DNA of 33,546 nucleotides. Origin: Demequinaceae bacterium UBA4004 (GTDB taxonomy: Bacteria; Actinomycetota; Actinomycetes; Actinomycetales; Demequinaceae). The stretch is taken from contig DGBM01000202.1 of the NCBI GenBank assembly GCA_002384765.1, positions 1 to 33,546 on the forward strand. The letters run 5' to 3'. Position 1 is the stretch's first letter, and each line of letters begins with the position of its first letter. The notes beneath the pieces were generated by a model, which was not told where the DNA came from, ran no database searches, and saw only the letters and a program-made list of their open reading frames with translations. This document shows positions 21,705-29,880 of this stretch, in pieces. The translations under genes and the position numbers were made by a program.

Positions 21705-23320
21705 TGGCTGACTGCGAGTGGTACGACCCGGTTTGCAAGGCGAAGGAGTTCGCTGCGTCAACGATCGGTGACGCGATCACGAAGATGGCTGACGCCGTGC
21801 TGGAAGCGGTGGGCAAGGCTGTGGCGTCGTTGGGCACGATGTGGGTGAACATCGGCACGCCGACGCTGACGGGGGGTGGCGGTTCGGCTGGCGTTTCGCC
21901 TGGCGATCACGCCTCTGACGTCGGCGGGATCAACACGGTCCTCGGGTGGGCGACGTGGATCGCGTTCGGTATCTGCGTGCTGTCGTTGATCGTGGCCGGC
22001 GTGCGGATGGGCCTTGGTCACAGGCATGAGGGCCAGAGACACGTCGATCGCATCGGCGTGGTCCTCGTGGCCACGATCATCGTCTCGGCCGCTGTTGTGC
22101 TGGTGACGGCCATCGCACCGGCTGTCAGCTCGCCGGGCTCACCGACAGTCGCGTTCATCCAGAACAGCCTGTGGTGGTACATGGTCGCCGTCGCGGTGAT
22201 CGGTGTGATCTTCGGCGCGGGCAGGATGGCGTGGGAGCAGCGGGCCGAGCCGGGCAAGGACCTGGTGAAGTCGCTGTTGACTCTCGTGGTCGTCAGCGGC
22301 GCAGGCCTAACCGCAGTGTCGCTGCTTGTCGCCGCTGGGGATTCGTTCTCAGTCTGGTTGCTCAACGGGGCGCTGGATTGCTCCATCGAGGACACCAGCG
22401 GCACGTGTTTCGGCGGCAACATGGCCGCCCTCCTCGCCCTCACGGCCAGCCCGACGACCGGCGGCCTCGGGGCGATCATGGTCATCATCCTGGGTCTGCT
22501 CGCCGTGTTCGGGTCGATCGTGCAGATCCTCCTCATGATCGTGCGCGCCGGGATGCTCGTCGTCTTGGCGGGCGTCTTGCCGGTGTCAGCCGCCGCGACG
22601 AACACCGAGACCGGACGAAACATGTTCCGCAAGACGGTCGGGTGGCTGCTCGCCTTCATCCTCTACAAGCCAGCGGCCGCCATCGTGTACGCCACTGCGT
22701 TCAAGCTCTCGGGTACGAGCATCTTCAAGGACGACGGAAGCGGGCTGATCTCCGTGATCGTCGGACTGACGCTCATGGCGGTGGCACTGGTGGCGCTGCC
22801 CGCCCTGATGAGTTTGATCATCCCGGCGGTGTCGTCGGTCGCCTCCGGCTCGGGGATGGCCACGGCGGCCCTGGCCGGTGCCGCGATGCTGCCCTCGGGC
22901 GCGGTCGCGGCCGGGAAGCTCCTGGGCGGCGGCGGTAGTGGCAGCGACAGCGGTGGCGACAGCAGCTCCGCCCCGCCCTCAGGGTCTACCAACTCGGCCG
23001 GACCTTCCGGCGGGACGGGTGGGTCCGGCCCTTCGGGCAGTCCAGGCGGATCGGGCAGCGGCTCGACCGGGGCAAGCGGCCCAGCCGGTGCCAACGGTGC
23101 CGGGACCGCGGGTACGGCGGGGGCCGGCGCAGGTGCAGGTGCCGCAGGAGGGGGTACAGCAGCAGGAGGAGGTGCGGCCGCCGCTGGGGCGGCCGCTGGG
23201 CCGGTCGGTGCCGCTGTTGGCGTCGGCGTTCAGGCCGTAACCGGGACGGTGAAGGCGGCGGCTGGTGCTGTGCAGTCAGCCACCGACGACAGCTCAGGAG
23301 GACCCAATGGCAGCAGGTAG
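21704..23320 (+). CDS. VirB6/TrbL-like polytopic transfer protein
   Basis: A 538-residue protein with seven to eight membrane helices between about residues 80 and 390, including WIAFGICVLSLIVAGVRM, WWYMVAVAVIGVIFGAGRM and VGWLLAFILYKPAAAIVYA; the KP in the sixth helix is typical of TrbL/VirB6. The C-terminal 130 residues are low-complexity Gly/Ser and then Ala/Gly. It is the inner-membrane channel scaffold of a type IV secretion system. The ATG at 21704 overlaps the preceding TGA by one base; a GTG one codon earlier is possible. Its last codons overlap the next gene start. Confidence 0.85.
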   Translation: MADCEWYDPVCKAKEFAASTIGDAITKMADAVLEAVGKAVASLGTMWVNIGTPTLTGGGGSAGVSPGDHASDVGGINTVLGWATWIAFGICVLSLIVAGVRMGLGHRHEGQRHVDRIGVVLVATIIVSAAVVLVTAIAPAVSSPGSPTVAFIQNSLWWYMVAVAVIGVIFGAGRMAWEQRAEPGKDLVKSLLTLVVVSGAGLTAVSLLVAAGDSFSVWLLNGALDCSIEDTSGTCFGGNMAALLALTASPTTGGLGAIMVIILGLLAVFGSIVQILLMIVRAGMLVVLAGVLPVSAAATNTETGRNMFRKTVGWLLAFILYKPAAAIVYATAFKLSGTSIFKDDGSGLISVIVGLTLMAVALVALPALMSLIIPAVSSVASGSGMATAALAGAAMLPSGAVAAGKLLGGGGSGSDSGGDSSSAPPSGSTNSAGPSGGTGGSGPSGSPGGSGSGSTGASGPAGANGAGTAGTAGAGAGAGAAGGGTAAGGGAAAAGAAAGPVGAAVGVGVQAVTGTVKAAAGAVQSATDDSSGGPNGSR

Positions 23321-24818
23321 CGCACAGATCACCGGACCCCGCACGTACGGGAATTGGCGCAAACCCACCTCGTCTGGTCTGTTCGGCCTAGGTTCCCTCG
23401 GCACCGGGATCATGCTCGGTGGCCTGATCCTGTCCGTGCTGGTCACGATGGCGGCCGGACTGCTGCGTGGTCTGATCACGTTCGGGGTGCTCGCGGTCGT
23501 GCTCGGCACGATCCTCGTTCGCGATCGCCACGGTAAGAGTCTGCTCGACCGTGGCCTCGCCCGGATCGGCTGGGGTGGCGCAACCCGCAAGGGTGCGCAC
23601 CTGTACCGGTCCGGCCCGCTTGGGTTCGCGCTGTGGGGCACCCACCAGCTCCCCGGCATCGCTGCTCAGCTCCGGCTCAGTGAGCACACCGACTCCTACG
23701 GCCGCCGGTTCGCGCTGATCTATGCCCCGACCACCCGCACCTACACCGCCGTCTTCGCGACCGAGCCTGACGGCGCGAGTCTGGTCGACCCTGATCAGGT
23801 CGATGTGTGGGTGGCCGACTGGGGGCACTGGCTGGCGAACCTGGCCGACGAGCCCGGGGTCGAGGCGTGCGCGGTGACGATCGAGACGGCACCGGACACC
23901 GGGCATCGGCTGCGCCGCGAGGTCGCCAGCAACGTCGACCCGAACGCGCCAGCGTTCGCGCGGGCGATGCTGAGCGAGGTCGTCGACATGTACCCGGCCG
24001 GGTCGAGCGTGATCAAGGCCTACGTCACCCTCACGTTCTCCTCGGTCAGTGCAGCGACTGGGAAGAAGCGCACCGACACCGAGATGGGCCGAGATCTCGC
24101 CGCTCGGCTTCCCGGTCTGACGGGCAGCCTGGCCGCGACGGGTGCGGGCGCCGCTCGACCCCTCGACGCGGCCGAGCTGTGCGAGGTGGTCCGCGTCGCC
24201 TACAACCCCGGGATCGCGACCCTCGTCGATGAGGCGCATTCCGCGGGCGACGACACTGCCCTCGACTGGTCGGACGTCGGCCCTGTGGCCGCCGAGGCGG
24301 AGTGGGAGGGGTACCGCCACGATGACGCCTACAGCGTCACCTGGTCCATGACCACCGCCCCGCGCGGCAACGTTCAGTCCTCGGTGCTGGCGCGGCTGCT
24401 CGCTCCGCGCCGGGAGGTGGCACGCAAGCGGGTCACGCTGCTGTACCGGCCGATCGATGCGGCCAAGGCGGCCGCGATCGTCGAGTCTGACCTGCGATCG
24501 GCGCAGTTCGTGGCGACGTCGACGACACGTCCCTCAGCTCGTGCGGTGCTGGCCACGCGGTCGGCGGCCGCGACCGCGCAGGAGGAGGCCTCTGGCGCGG
24601 GCCTGGTGAACTTCGGACTGCTGGTGACTGCCACCGTCCTGGACGTCGACCGTGTGGCTGAGGCCAAGGCGGCGATCGACAACCTCGCCGCGACGGCGAG
24701 GTTGCGGCTGCGTCCTGTTTACGGTGCGCAGGCGTCCGCGTTCGCAGCCGCTCTGCCGCTCGGGTTGATCCTGCCCAAGCACCTGAAGGTGCCCGCCTCG
24801 ATGAGGGACCGTTTATGA
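23307..24818 (+). CDS. SCO6880-like transfer protein (VirB3 plus VirB4 N-terminal-like)
   Basis: A 503-residue protein. Two adjacent membrane helices (about 28-68, GIMLGGLILSVLVTMAAGLL and GLITFGVLAVVLGTILV) resemble VirB3/PrgI. They are followed by a large cytoplasmic region lacking Walker motifs that matches the N-terminal part of VirB4 proteins (RRFALIYAPTTRTYTAVFAT, ARKRVTLLYRPIDAAKA). The name SCO6880 family is from memory of Streptomyces homologues. It starts at the ATG after AGGAGGACCC and overlaps the VirB6-like gene by 14 bp. The ATPase half follows as a separate gene with a 4-bp overlap, so VirB4 function appears split over two proteins. Confidence 0.8.
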   Translation: MAAGSAQITGPRTYGNWRKPTSSGLFGLGSLGTGIMLGGLILSVLVTMAAGLLRGLITFGVLAVVLGTILVRDRHGKSLLDRGLARIGWGGATRKGAHLYRSGPLGFALWGTHQLPGIAAQLRLSEHTDSYGRRFALIYAPTTRTYTAVFATEPDGASLVDPDQVDVWVADWGHWLANLADEPGVEACAVTIETAPDTGHRLRREVASNVDPNAPAFARAMLSEVVDMYPAGSSVIKAYVTLTFSSVSAATGKKRTDTEMGRDLAARLPGLTGSLAATGAGAARPLDAAELCEVVRVAYNPGIATLVDEAHSAGDDTALDWSDVGPVAAEAEWEGYRHDDAYSVTWSMTTAPRGNVQSSVLARLLAPRREVARKRVTLLYRPIDAAKAAAIVESDLRSAQFVATSTTRPSARAVLATRSAAATAQEEASGAGLVNFGLLVTATVLDVDRVAEAKAAIDNLAATARLRLRPVYGAQASAFAAALPLGLILPKHLKVPASMRDRL

Positions 24819-26395
24819 GCACCACCGTTGAGCCATCGCAGCTCGTCGACGAGCAGATCACCGCACCGCGTCGGCAGTTCCGGCGCGGCCGCAAGGCGAA
24901 GGCTGCGCCGACCGTCGTCCCGACCCGCCCCGGCCCGCGTGGATGGCTGGGCCGAGGCCGGGGTGAGGACGTCCTGGTCGACGCCCCGGATGAGTACCGG
25001 GGCACGACCGTGCAGGTCTGCGGGCTGTGGCCGTGGATCGTCGGCTCGGGCACGCCGATGGTGGGCGTCCCCTTCGGCCGCCACATCACCTCCGGCGCGA
25101 CGCTGTGCTGCGACCCCATCTCGTGGTTCCAGCGCGCGAACCTGATCGCGAACCCGAGTGTGTTCGTCCTCGGCAAGCCAGGCCTCGGCAAGTCCACCGG
25201 CATCCGCCGGATGGCAACGGGGCTCGCCGGGTTCGGCGTGATGCCGCTGGTCCTAGGCGACTTGAAGCCCGACTACGTGGACATGGTGCAAGCTCTGGGC
25301 GGCCAGGTGATCAGCCTCGGACGCGGCCGCGGCTACCTCAACGTCCTCGACCCCGGTGAAGCCACCGAAGCCGCTCAGCGGCTCACCGGCGCGGCACGCG
25401 CCGCCGTGCTGGCCGACGCCCACGGCCGCCGGCTGACGATGGTCTCAGCGCTCATCACGATCCTGCGCTCAGCGCAGCCGACCGACCGGGAGGAGACCAT
25501 CCTTGATCGCGCGCTGCGCATCCTCGACGAGAAGCACGACGGCGTACCCGTGCTGTCGGACCTGTTGCAGGTCGTGCGCGATGCGCCCGAGGAGCTGCGC
25601 ATCGTCGCCCTCGACCGGGGCGATGACAACCGCTACCGGGACATCACGGAGAACCTCGAAGCCTCCCTCATCGGTTTGACAACCGGCGGCCGCCTCGGAG
25701 AGACGTTCTCCCGTCAGACGTCGAACCCGATGCGCCGGGACCGCCCAGTGGTGTTCGACGTCAGCGGCATCGACGACTCCGAGATGGAGCTGCAGGCCGC
25801 GACGCTCCTGGCGTGCTGGTCGGCCGGGTTCGGCACGGTCAACGTCGCCAACGCTCTGGCCGACGCCGGTCTGGAACCGCGTCGCCACTACTTCGTGATC
25901 ATGGACGAGTTGTGGCGTGCTCTGCGGGCCGGGGGCGGCATGGTCGATCGGGTCGACGCTCTGACGCGACTCAACCGGCAGCGCGGCGTCGGGATGGCCA
26001 TGATCAGCCACACGATGAGCGACCTGCTGTCGCTGGCGAGTGAGCAGGACCGGATGAAGGCCAAGGGCTTCGTCGAACGGTCCGGCATGGTCATCTGCGG
26101 TGGCCTCCCGGCCGCCGAGATGCCGCTACTCACCTCGGCGGTGCCGTTCAGCCGGGCTGAGCAGTCGATGCTCATCGGCTGGCAGGACCCGCCGGCGTGG
26201 GACCCGCACACGGGCCGCGAGGCAGCCCCTCCCGGTCGGGGCAAGTTCCTCGTCAAGGTCGGCGGCCGCCCGGGTATCCCGGTCGAGGTTCACCTGACCG
26301 AGGCTGAGCGCACGATCAACGACACGAACAAGCTGTGGCACGAGCAGAGCCGGGTCTCCCACTTCCCGGACTCGCCCAGGAGGACTGATCCATGA
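24815..26395 (+). CDS. VirB4/TraC-like transfer ATPase
   Basis: A 526-residue ATPase with Walker A GKPGLGKST at residues 120-128 and Walker B YFVIMDELWRAL with Asp-Glu at about 364-365. The motif RGVGMAMISHTMSDLLSLAS is typical of VirB4-family C-terminal domains. There is no membrane helix. A basic N-terminus (RRQFRRGRKAKA) precedes the domain. It energises the type IV secretion channel. The ATGA overlap with both neighbours shows tight coupling with its SCO6880-like partner and the VirD4-like coupling protein. Confidence 0.92.
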   Translation: MSTTVEPSQLVDEQITAPRRQFRRGRKAKAAPTVVPTRPGPRGWLGRGRGEDVLVDAPDEYRGTTVQVCGLWPWIVGSGTPMVGVPFGRHITSGATLCCDPISWFQRANLIANPSVFVLGKPGLGKSTGIRRMATGLAGFGVMPLVLGDLKPDYVDMVQALGGQVISLGRGRGYLNVLDPGEATEAAQRLTGAARAAVLADAHGRRLTMVSALITILRSAQPTDREETILDRALRILDEKHDGVPVLSDLLQVVRDAPEELRIVALDRGDDNRYRDITENLEASLIGLTTGGRLGETFSRQTSNPMRRDRPVVFDVSGIDDSEMELQAATLLACWSAGFGTVNVANALADAGLEPRRHYFVIMDELWRALRAGGGMVDRVDALTRLNRQRGVGMAMISHTMSDLLSLASEQDRMKAKGFVERSGMVICGGLPAAEMPLLTSAVPFSRAEQSMLIGWQDPPAWDPHTGREAAPPGRGKFLVKVGGRPGIPVEVHLTEAERTINDTNKLWHEQSRVSHFPDSPRRTDP

Positions 26396-28191
26396 GCACC
26401 ACGAACAACCGGCGTCCTCAACCGGGTCGCGTCACGGGCGAGACGATCGCCTTGTTCGTGGTGATCGGCTTCGTGCTGGTCACGTTGGTGACCGTGTACG
26501 CGGCCGCGAAGTTCGGTCACCAGCTCGCCGGACTCGAACCGATCCCGGCCGACCCGTGGGAGACGCTGTTCGGGGTCCTCAAGGGTGACGTCGCATGGCC
26601 GCTGGCCTCGACGGCGATCGCCATCGCGGTCCTCACCGTCCTCCTGATCCTCGCGAGCCTGATCGGATGGGCAGCAGCTCGTAGACGCCGACGCTCCACT
26701 CGCGTCGACCACGCGGCCCACTACATGGGCCGCGGCCGCGACGTCGAGCCGCTCACGCACAAGGCCGCCACGGCAACCGCGCAGCGGCTCGGGGTACAGG
26801 GCTCGGCCGGGGTGCCCATCGGGCGCACCGTGGGCTCCTCGACGTCGCTGTTCGGCTCGTGGGAGGACATGCACATCGATATCTGGGGCCCGCGCACGGG
26901 AAAGACGACCTCCCGGGCGGTGCCCGCGATCCTGGACGCGCCGGGAGCGGTCCTGGTCACCAGCAACAAGCGTGACGTGCTTGACGCCACCCGCGACCCG
27001 CGCGCGGCGGCCGGCCCGGTGTGGGTCTTCGACCCACAGTCGGTCGCACGGGAGGAACCGACCGAGTGGTGGTGGAACCCGCTGTCCTACGTGACCGACG
27101 AGGTGCGCGCCGCGAAGATGGCCGAGCACTTCGCCTCCGGCTCTCGTGATCCGGGGGCGCGCACCGACGCATTCTTCGACCCCTCCGCGCAAGACCTCCT
27201 CGCGGGCTTGCTCCTGGCGGCCGCCCTCGACGATCGGCCGATCACCGACGTCTACCGGTGGCTGACCCGCCCAACCGACAAGGAGCCGGTCACGATCCTG
27301 CAGAACGGCGGGTACGAGCTGACCGCTGACCAGGTGGCCGGTGTCGTGTTCGCCCCCGAGAAGCAGCGCGGCGGCGTCTACGGCACGGCGCAGCAGATGG
27401 CCTCCTGCCTGACCAACCGGCAAGTCGCCCGGTGGGTGACCCCAACCTCGGAGGTCGACACCCGTCGCCAGTTCTCCCCCGAAGACTTCATTCGCGAGGG
27501 GGGCACGCTCTACTCGCTGTCCAAGGAGGGGCGTGGCACCGCTGGGCCGCTCGTGACGGCGCTGACGGTCGCCGTCGTCGAAGCGGCCGAGGAACTGGCC
27601 GCCGCCTCACCAGGTGGTCGCCTGCCTCGACCGATGCTCGCCGTCCTCGACGAGGCCGCCAACGTCTGCCGCTGGCGTGAGCTGCCGAACCTCTACTCGC
27701 ACTATGGTTCGCGTGGGATCGTGCTCATGACGATCTTGCAGTCGTGGTCCCAAGGCGTCGACGTGTGGGGCGAGTCAGGTATGCGGAAGCTCTGGTCCGC
27801 GAGCAACGTCGCCGTGTACGGCGGCGGCGTGAAGGAGCGGGAGTTCTTGGAGATGCTCTCCGCGCTGATCGGTGACTACGACAAGCGGGTCACTTCCGTC
27901 TCGACCGGCCGCGGTCAGCGCAGCGTGAGCGAGCAGCTGACCCGTGAGCGCATCCTCGACGTCGCGGATCTTCAAGCCATGCCCAAGGGCAGGGCTGTGG
28001 TGCTCGCCTCCGGCGCTCGTCCGACGCTGATTACGACACAGCCGTGGATGATCGGGCCGCACGCCGAGAAGGTGAAGGCCTCGATCGCCGCGCACGACCC
28101 GAGCGCGGCCGCGACCATCGAGGGAGCCGAACGCGAGCTGGACGCCGTGCAGGAGTCGTTGGCCGCCTGGACCGTCCCGGTGCGCTCATGA
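26392..28191 (+). CDS. VirD4-like type IV coupling protein
   Basis: A 599-residue DNA pump that connects the relaxosome to the channel. Two N-terminal membrane helices (about 19-39 and 70-96) are followed by Walker A WGPRTGKTTS at about 165-174 and Walker B MLAVLDEAANV at about 415-425. RGIVLMTILQSWSQG and ALPxGRAVVLASG-like endings (QAMPKGRAVVLASG) are family features. The length and order are typical of VirD4/TraD. It overlaps the VirB4-like gene and the next gene by 4 bp each (ATGA). The proximity of the relaxase operon supports a complete conjugation system. Confidence 0.93.
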   Translation: MSTTNNRRPQPGRVTGETIALFVVIGFVLVTLVTVYAAAKFGHQLAGLEPIPADPWETLFGVLKGDVAWPLASTAIAIAVLTVLLILASLIGWAAARRRRRSTRVDHAAHYMGRGRDVEPLTHKAATATAQRLGVQGSAGVPIGRTVGSSTSLFGSWEDMHIDIWGPRTGKTTSRAVPAILDAPGAVLVTSNKRDVLDATRDPRAAAGPVWVFDPQSVAREEPTEWWWNPLSYVTDEVRAAKMAEHFASGSRDPGARTDAFFDPSAQDLLAGLLLAAALDDRPITDVYRWLTRPTDKEPVTILQNGGYELTADQVAGVVFAPEKQRGGVYGTAQQMASCLTNRQVARWVTPTSEVDTRRQFSPEDFIREGGTLYSLSKEGRGTAGPLVTALTVAVVEAAEELAAASPGGRLPRPMLAVLDEAANVCRWRELPNLYSHYGSRGIVLMTILQSWSQGVDVWGESGMRKLWSASNVAVYGGGVKEREFLEMLSALIGDYDKRVTSVSTGRGQRSVSEQLTRERILDVADLQAMPKGRAVVLASGARPTLITTQPWMIGPHAEKVKASIAAHDPSAAATIEGAERELDAVQESLAAWTVPVRS

Positions 28192-28904
28192 GCGGCCTGG
28201 GCGAGTGGGACGACGACGCACCGGTCTACGACCTGGGCGACGCCCCGGTGGCCGACGTCGACGACGACGAGCCGGATGAGCCCATCGGTGCCCCTGACGT
28301 CAGCGGCAGAGTCTCGGCTGCGCTCGACGGTCTCGATGTGGCCTCGATCGCCGGTGGACTCGTAGCCAGCACGGTCACCAGCGAGATTCACCGCCAGGTG
28401 CAGCGCGAGGTGGCCCCGATCGTCACCGAGGCCGTCGTTGCGGTCCTGACCCCGGAGCGACTAGAGGCCTTGCGGACGGCCGCCACGGCGGCCGCCGAGG
28501 CCGAGCTGAACCCGCCGCAGGCGGGCGATCCCACTCCGCCCGAGGAAGCACCGACGCTCTACTACGGATCGGTGGATGAGTTCGTGCGCGAGTTCGTCTG
28601 CCCGATCTTCCGCCGCAACGTCGGTGAGGAGGGCAGGGCCGACTACCGGTGGTCGGCCCGCTGGTGGGAGTCAGCCGAGGCGATCGCTCGCCTCGAAGCG
28701 ATGTGGCGAGCGTGGGAGCACCTGCGCATGGATGCCTCTACAGGAACATCTGTGTGGCTCCGGGACCACGCCGACCACCACCTCGGCGTGCTGATGAGTC
28801 CGACCGGGCCGTGGGCGCTGTCCAAGGACACCGCCGGCCCCGATGAACCTCTGCCCTATGAGGCACCGCCCGAGGGCCTGTTCGCGGACGTCCGCGACCA
28901 CTGA
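28188..28904 (+). CDS. DUF4913-type protein, last gene of the plus-strand transfer operon
   Basis: A 238-residue protein. The N-terminal 45 residues are very acidic (EWDDDAPVYDLGDAPVADVD). A helical middle is followed by a C-terminal domain rich in Trp and Arg (EFVREFVCPIFRRN, RWSARWWESAEAIARLEAMW, RAWEHLRMD, WLRDHADHHLGVLMSPTGPW), which matches DUF4913, a domain seen repeatedly at the end of actinobacterial transfer operons. Its function is unknown. The ATG overlaps the coupling-protein TGA, hinting that it works with VirD4, perhaps in substrate docking. It faces the coiled-coil gene convergently with only 34 bp between. Confidence 0.8.
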   Translation: MSGLGEWDDDAPVYDLGDAPVADVDDDEPDEPIGAPDVSGRVSAALDGLDVASIAGGLVASTVTSEIHRQVQREVAPIVTEAVVAVLTPERLEALRTAATAAAEAELNPPQAGDPTPPEEAPTLYYGSVDEFVREFVCPIFRRNVGEEGRADYRWSARWWESAEAIARLEAMWRAWEHLRMDASTGTSVWLRDHADHHLGVLMSPTGPWALSKDTAGPDEPLPYEAPPEGLFADVRDH

Positions 28905-28938
28905 GACCCGCTTCGCCCCCCGCCCCTCCGGCCCCGGG

Positions 28939-29859
28939 CTACCGCCCGCGGCCGGGGTGCTGGCGCGTGCGGGCGGTCTGTGGGACGCCCCTGGTCTTGC
29001 GGGCCTTGGGTGCCCGTCCTGGCGCGCTCGTCACCGCGTCAGCGGCGGGCCGGCCCTGGGCGACGTCGGATCGCACGCGGGCCTCGACGGCCGCCCGGTT
29101 CTCGATGTGGTCCAGTCCCTGCGCCATCGCCTCACGTCGCTCGGCGCTGTCGTAGGACTGCCCGGCGTCCTCGCGCATCTCTGAGGCGCGGCCGTGCTCG
29201 GCCTCCGCCTGGGTACGAGCCCTGTCCGCTTCGGCCAGTGCATTGGCGGCCTGCCCGGCCTGCTCCGGGTCGATGGCGTCGGCCAGCTCGGGGTCGACGT
29301 CCTGGCTGCGGGCCTCAGCTTCGACCCTGCGGGCGTCGGCCTCGGCCGCTCGGTCGGTCGCGTCGGCTGCGGCCATCAGCCCGACCGCTTCCGCGCGGTC
29401 GCCGCATGCTCCGGTGCGCTCCTCGGCGGCCTGGGAGCGTGCTCGGTCGGCTCGTGCGATCGCCTCTGCGACGGGTGCCGGCTCTCCCCTCCCGGTCACG
29501 TCGACGCCGTACCGGTTGCGCACTTCCTCGACGATCCGCTGCTCTGCGCGCACCGCCTCGGGGTCGACCTCGCTCCACGCCTTCGCTGTGGTGTAGGCCT
29601 TCGTCACGTCCTCGGCGGTGGCTGTGTCCCACCACTCCGGCCGATGCACCGGGGACAGGGACGCGCGCGCTGCGCCTCGCTCTGCGGTCATCCGGGCGGC
29701 GTATTCGCGGGCGGCCTGCTCGCTGCGTGCCTGGGCCTCGCGCGCCTGCTGCTCGCGCATCCGGGCGAGTTGCTCGCCCATCCGGGCGGCCGCCGTCATC
29801 GCGACGTTGGTTACTCCCTGTAGGGCCTCGTCGATGCCGTCGCTGTCTTGCGTGCTCAT
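28939..29859 (-). CDS. Coiled-coil protein downstream of the relaxase
   Basis: A 306-residue, highly charged Ala/Glu/Arg protein. Long helices with heptad patterns run through residues 20-70 (GEQLARMREQQAREAQARSE) and 130-260, and the tail is basic and Pro-rich (GRAPKARKTRGVPQ). The ATG at 29859 is chosen for its AAGGAGAG at good spacing, though a GTG two codons upstream is possible. It begins 21 bp after the relaxase stop, so it is in one operon with mobC and the relaxase. It may be a relaxosome accessory or a DNA-binding scaffold. I do not recognise a named family. Confidence 0.7.
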   Translation of the reverse strand: MSTQDSDGIDEALQGVTNVAMTAAARMGEQLARMREQQAREAQARSEQAAREYAARMTAERGAARASLSPVHRPEWWDTATAEDVTKAYTTAKAWSEVDPEAVRAEQRIVEEVRNRYGVDVTGRGEPAPVAEAIARADRARSQAAEERTGACGDRAEAVGLMAAADATDRAAEADARRVEAEARSQDVDPELADAIDPEQAGQAANALAEADRARTQAEAEHGRASEMREDAGQSYDSAERREAMAQGLDHIENRAAVEARVRSDVAQGRPAADAVTSAPGRAPKARKTRGVPQTARTRQHPGRGR

Positions 29860-29880
29860 CGCCACACTCTCCTTCCCTTG

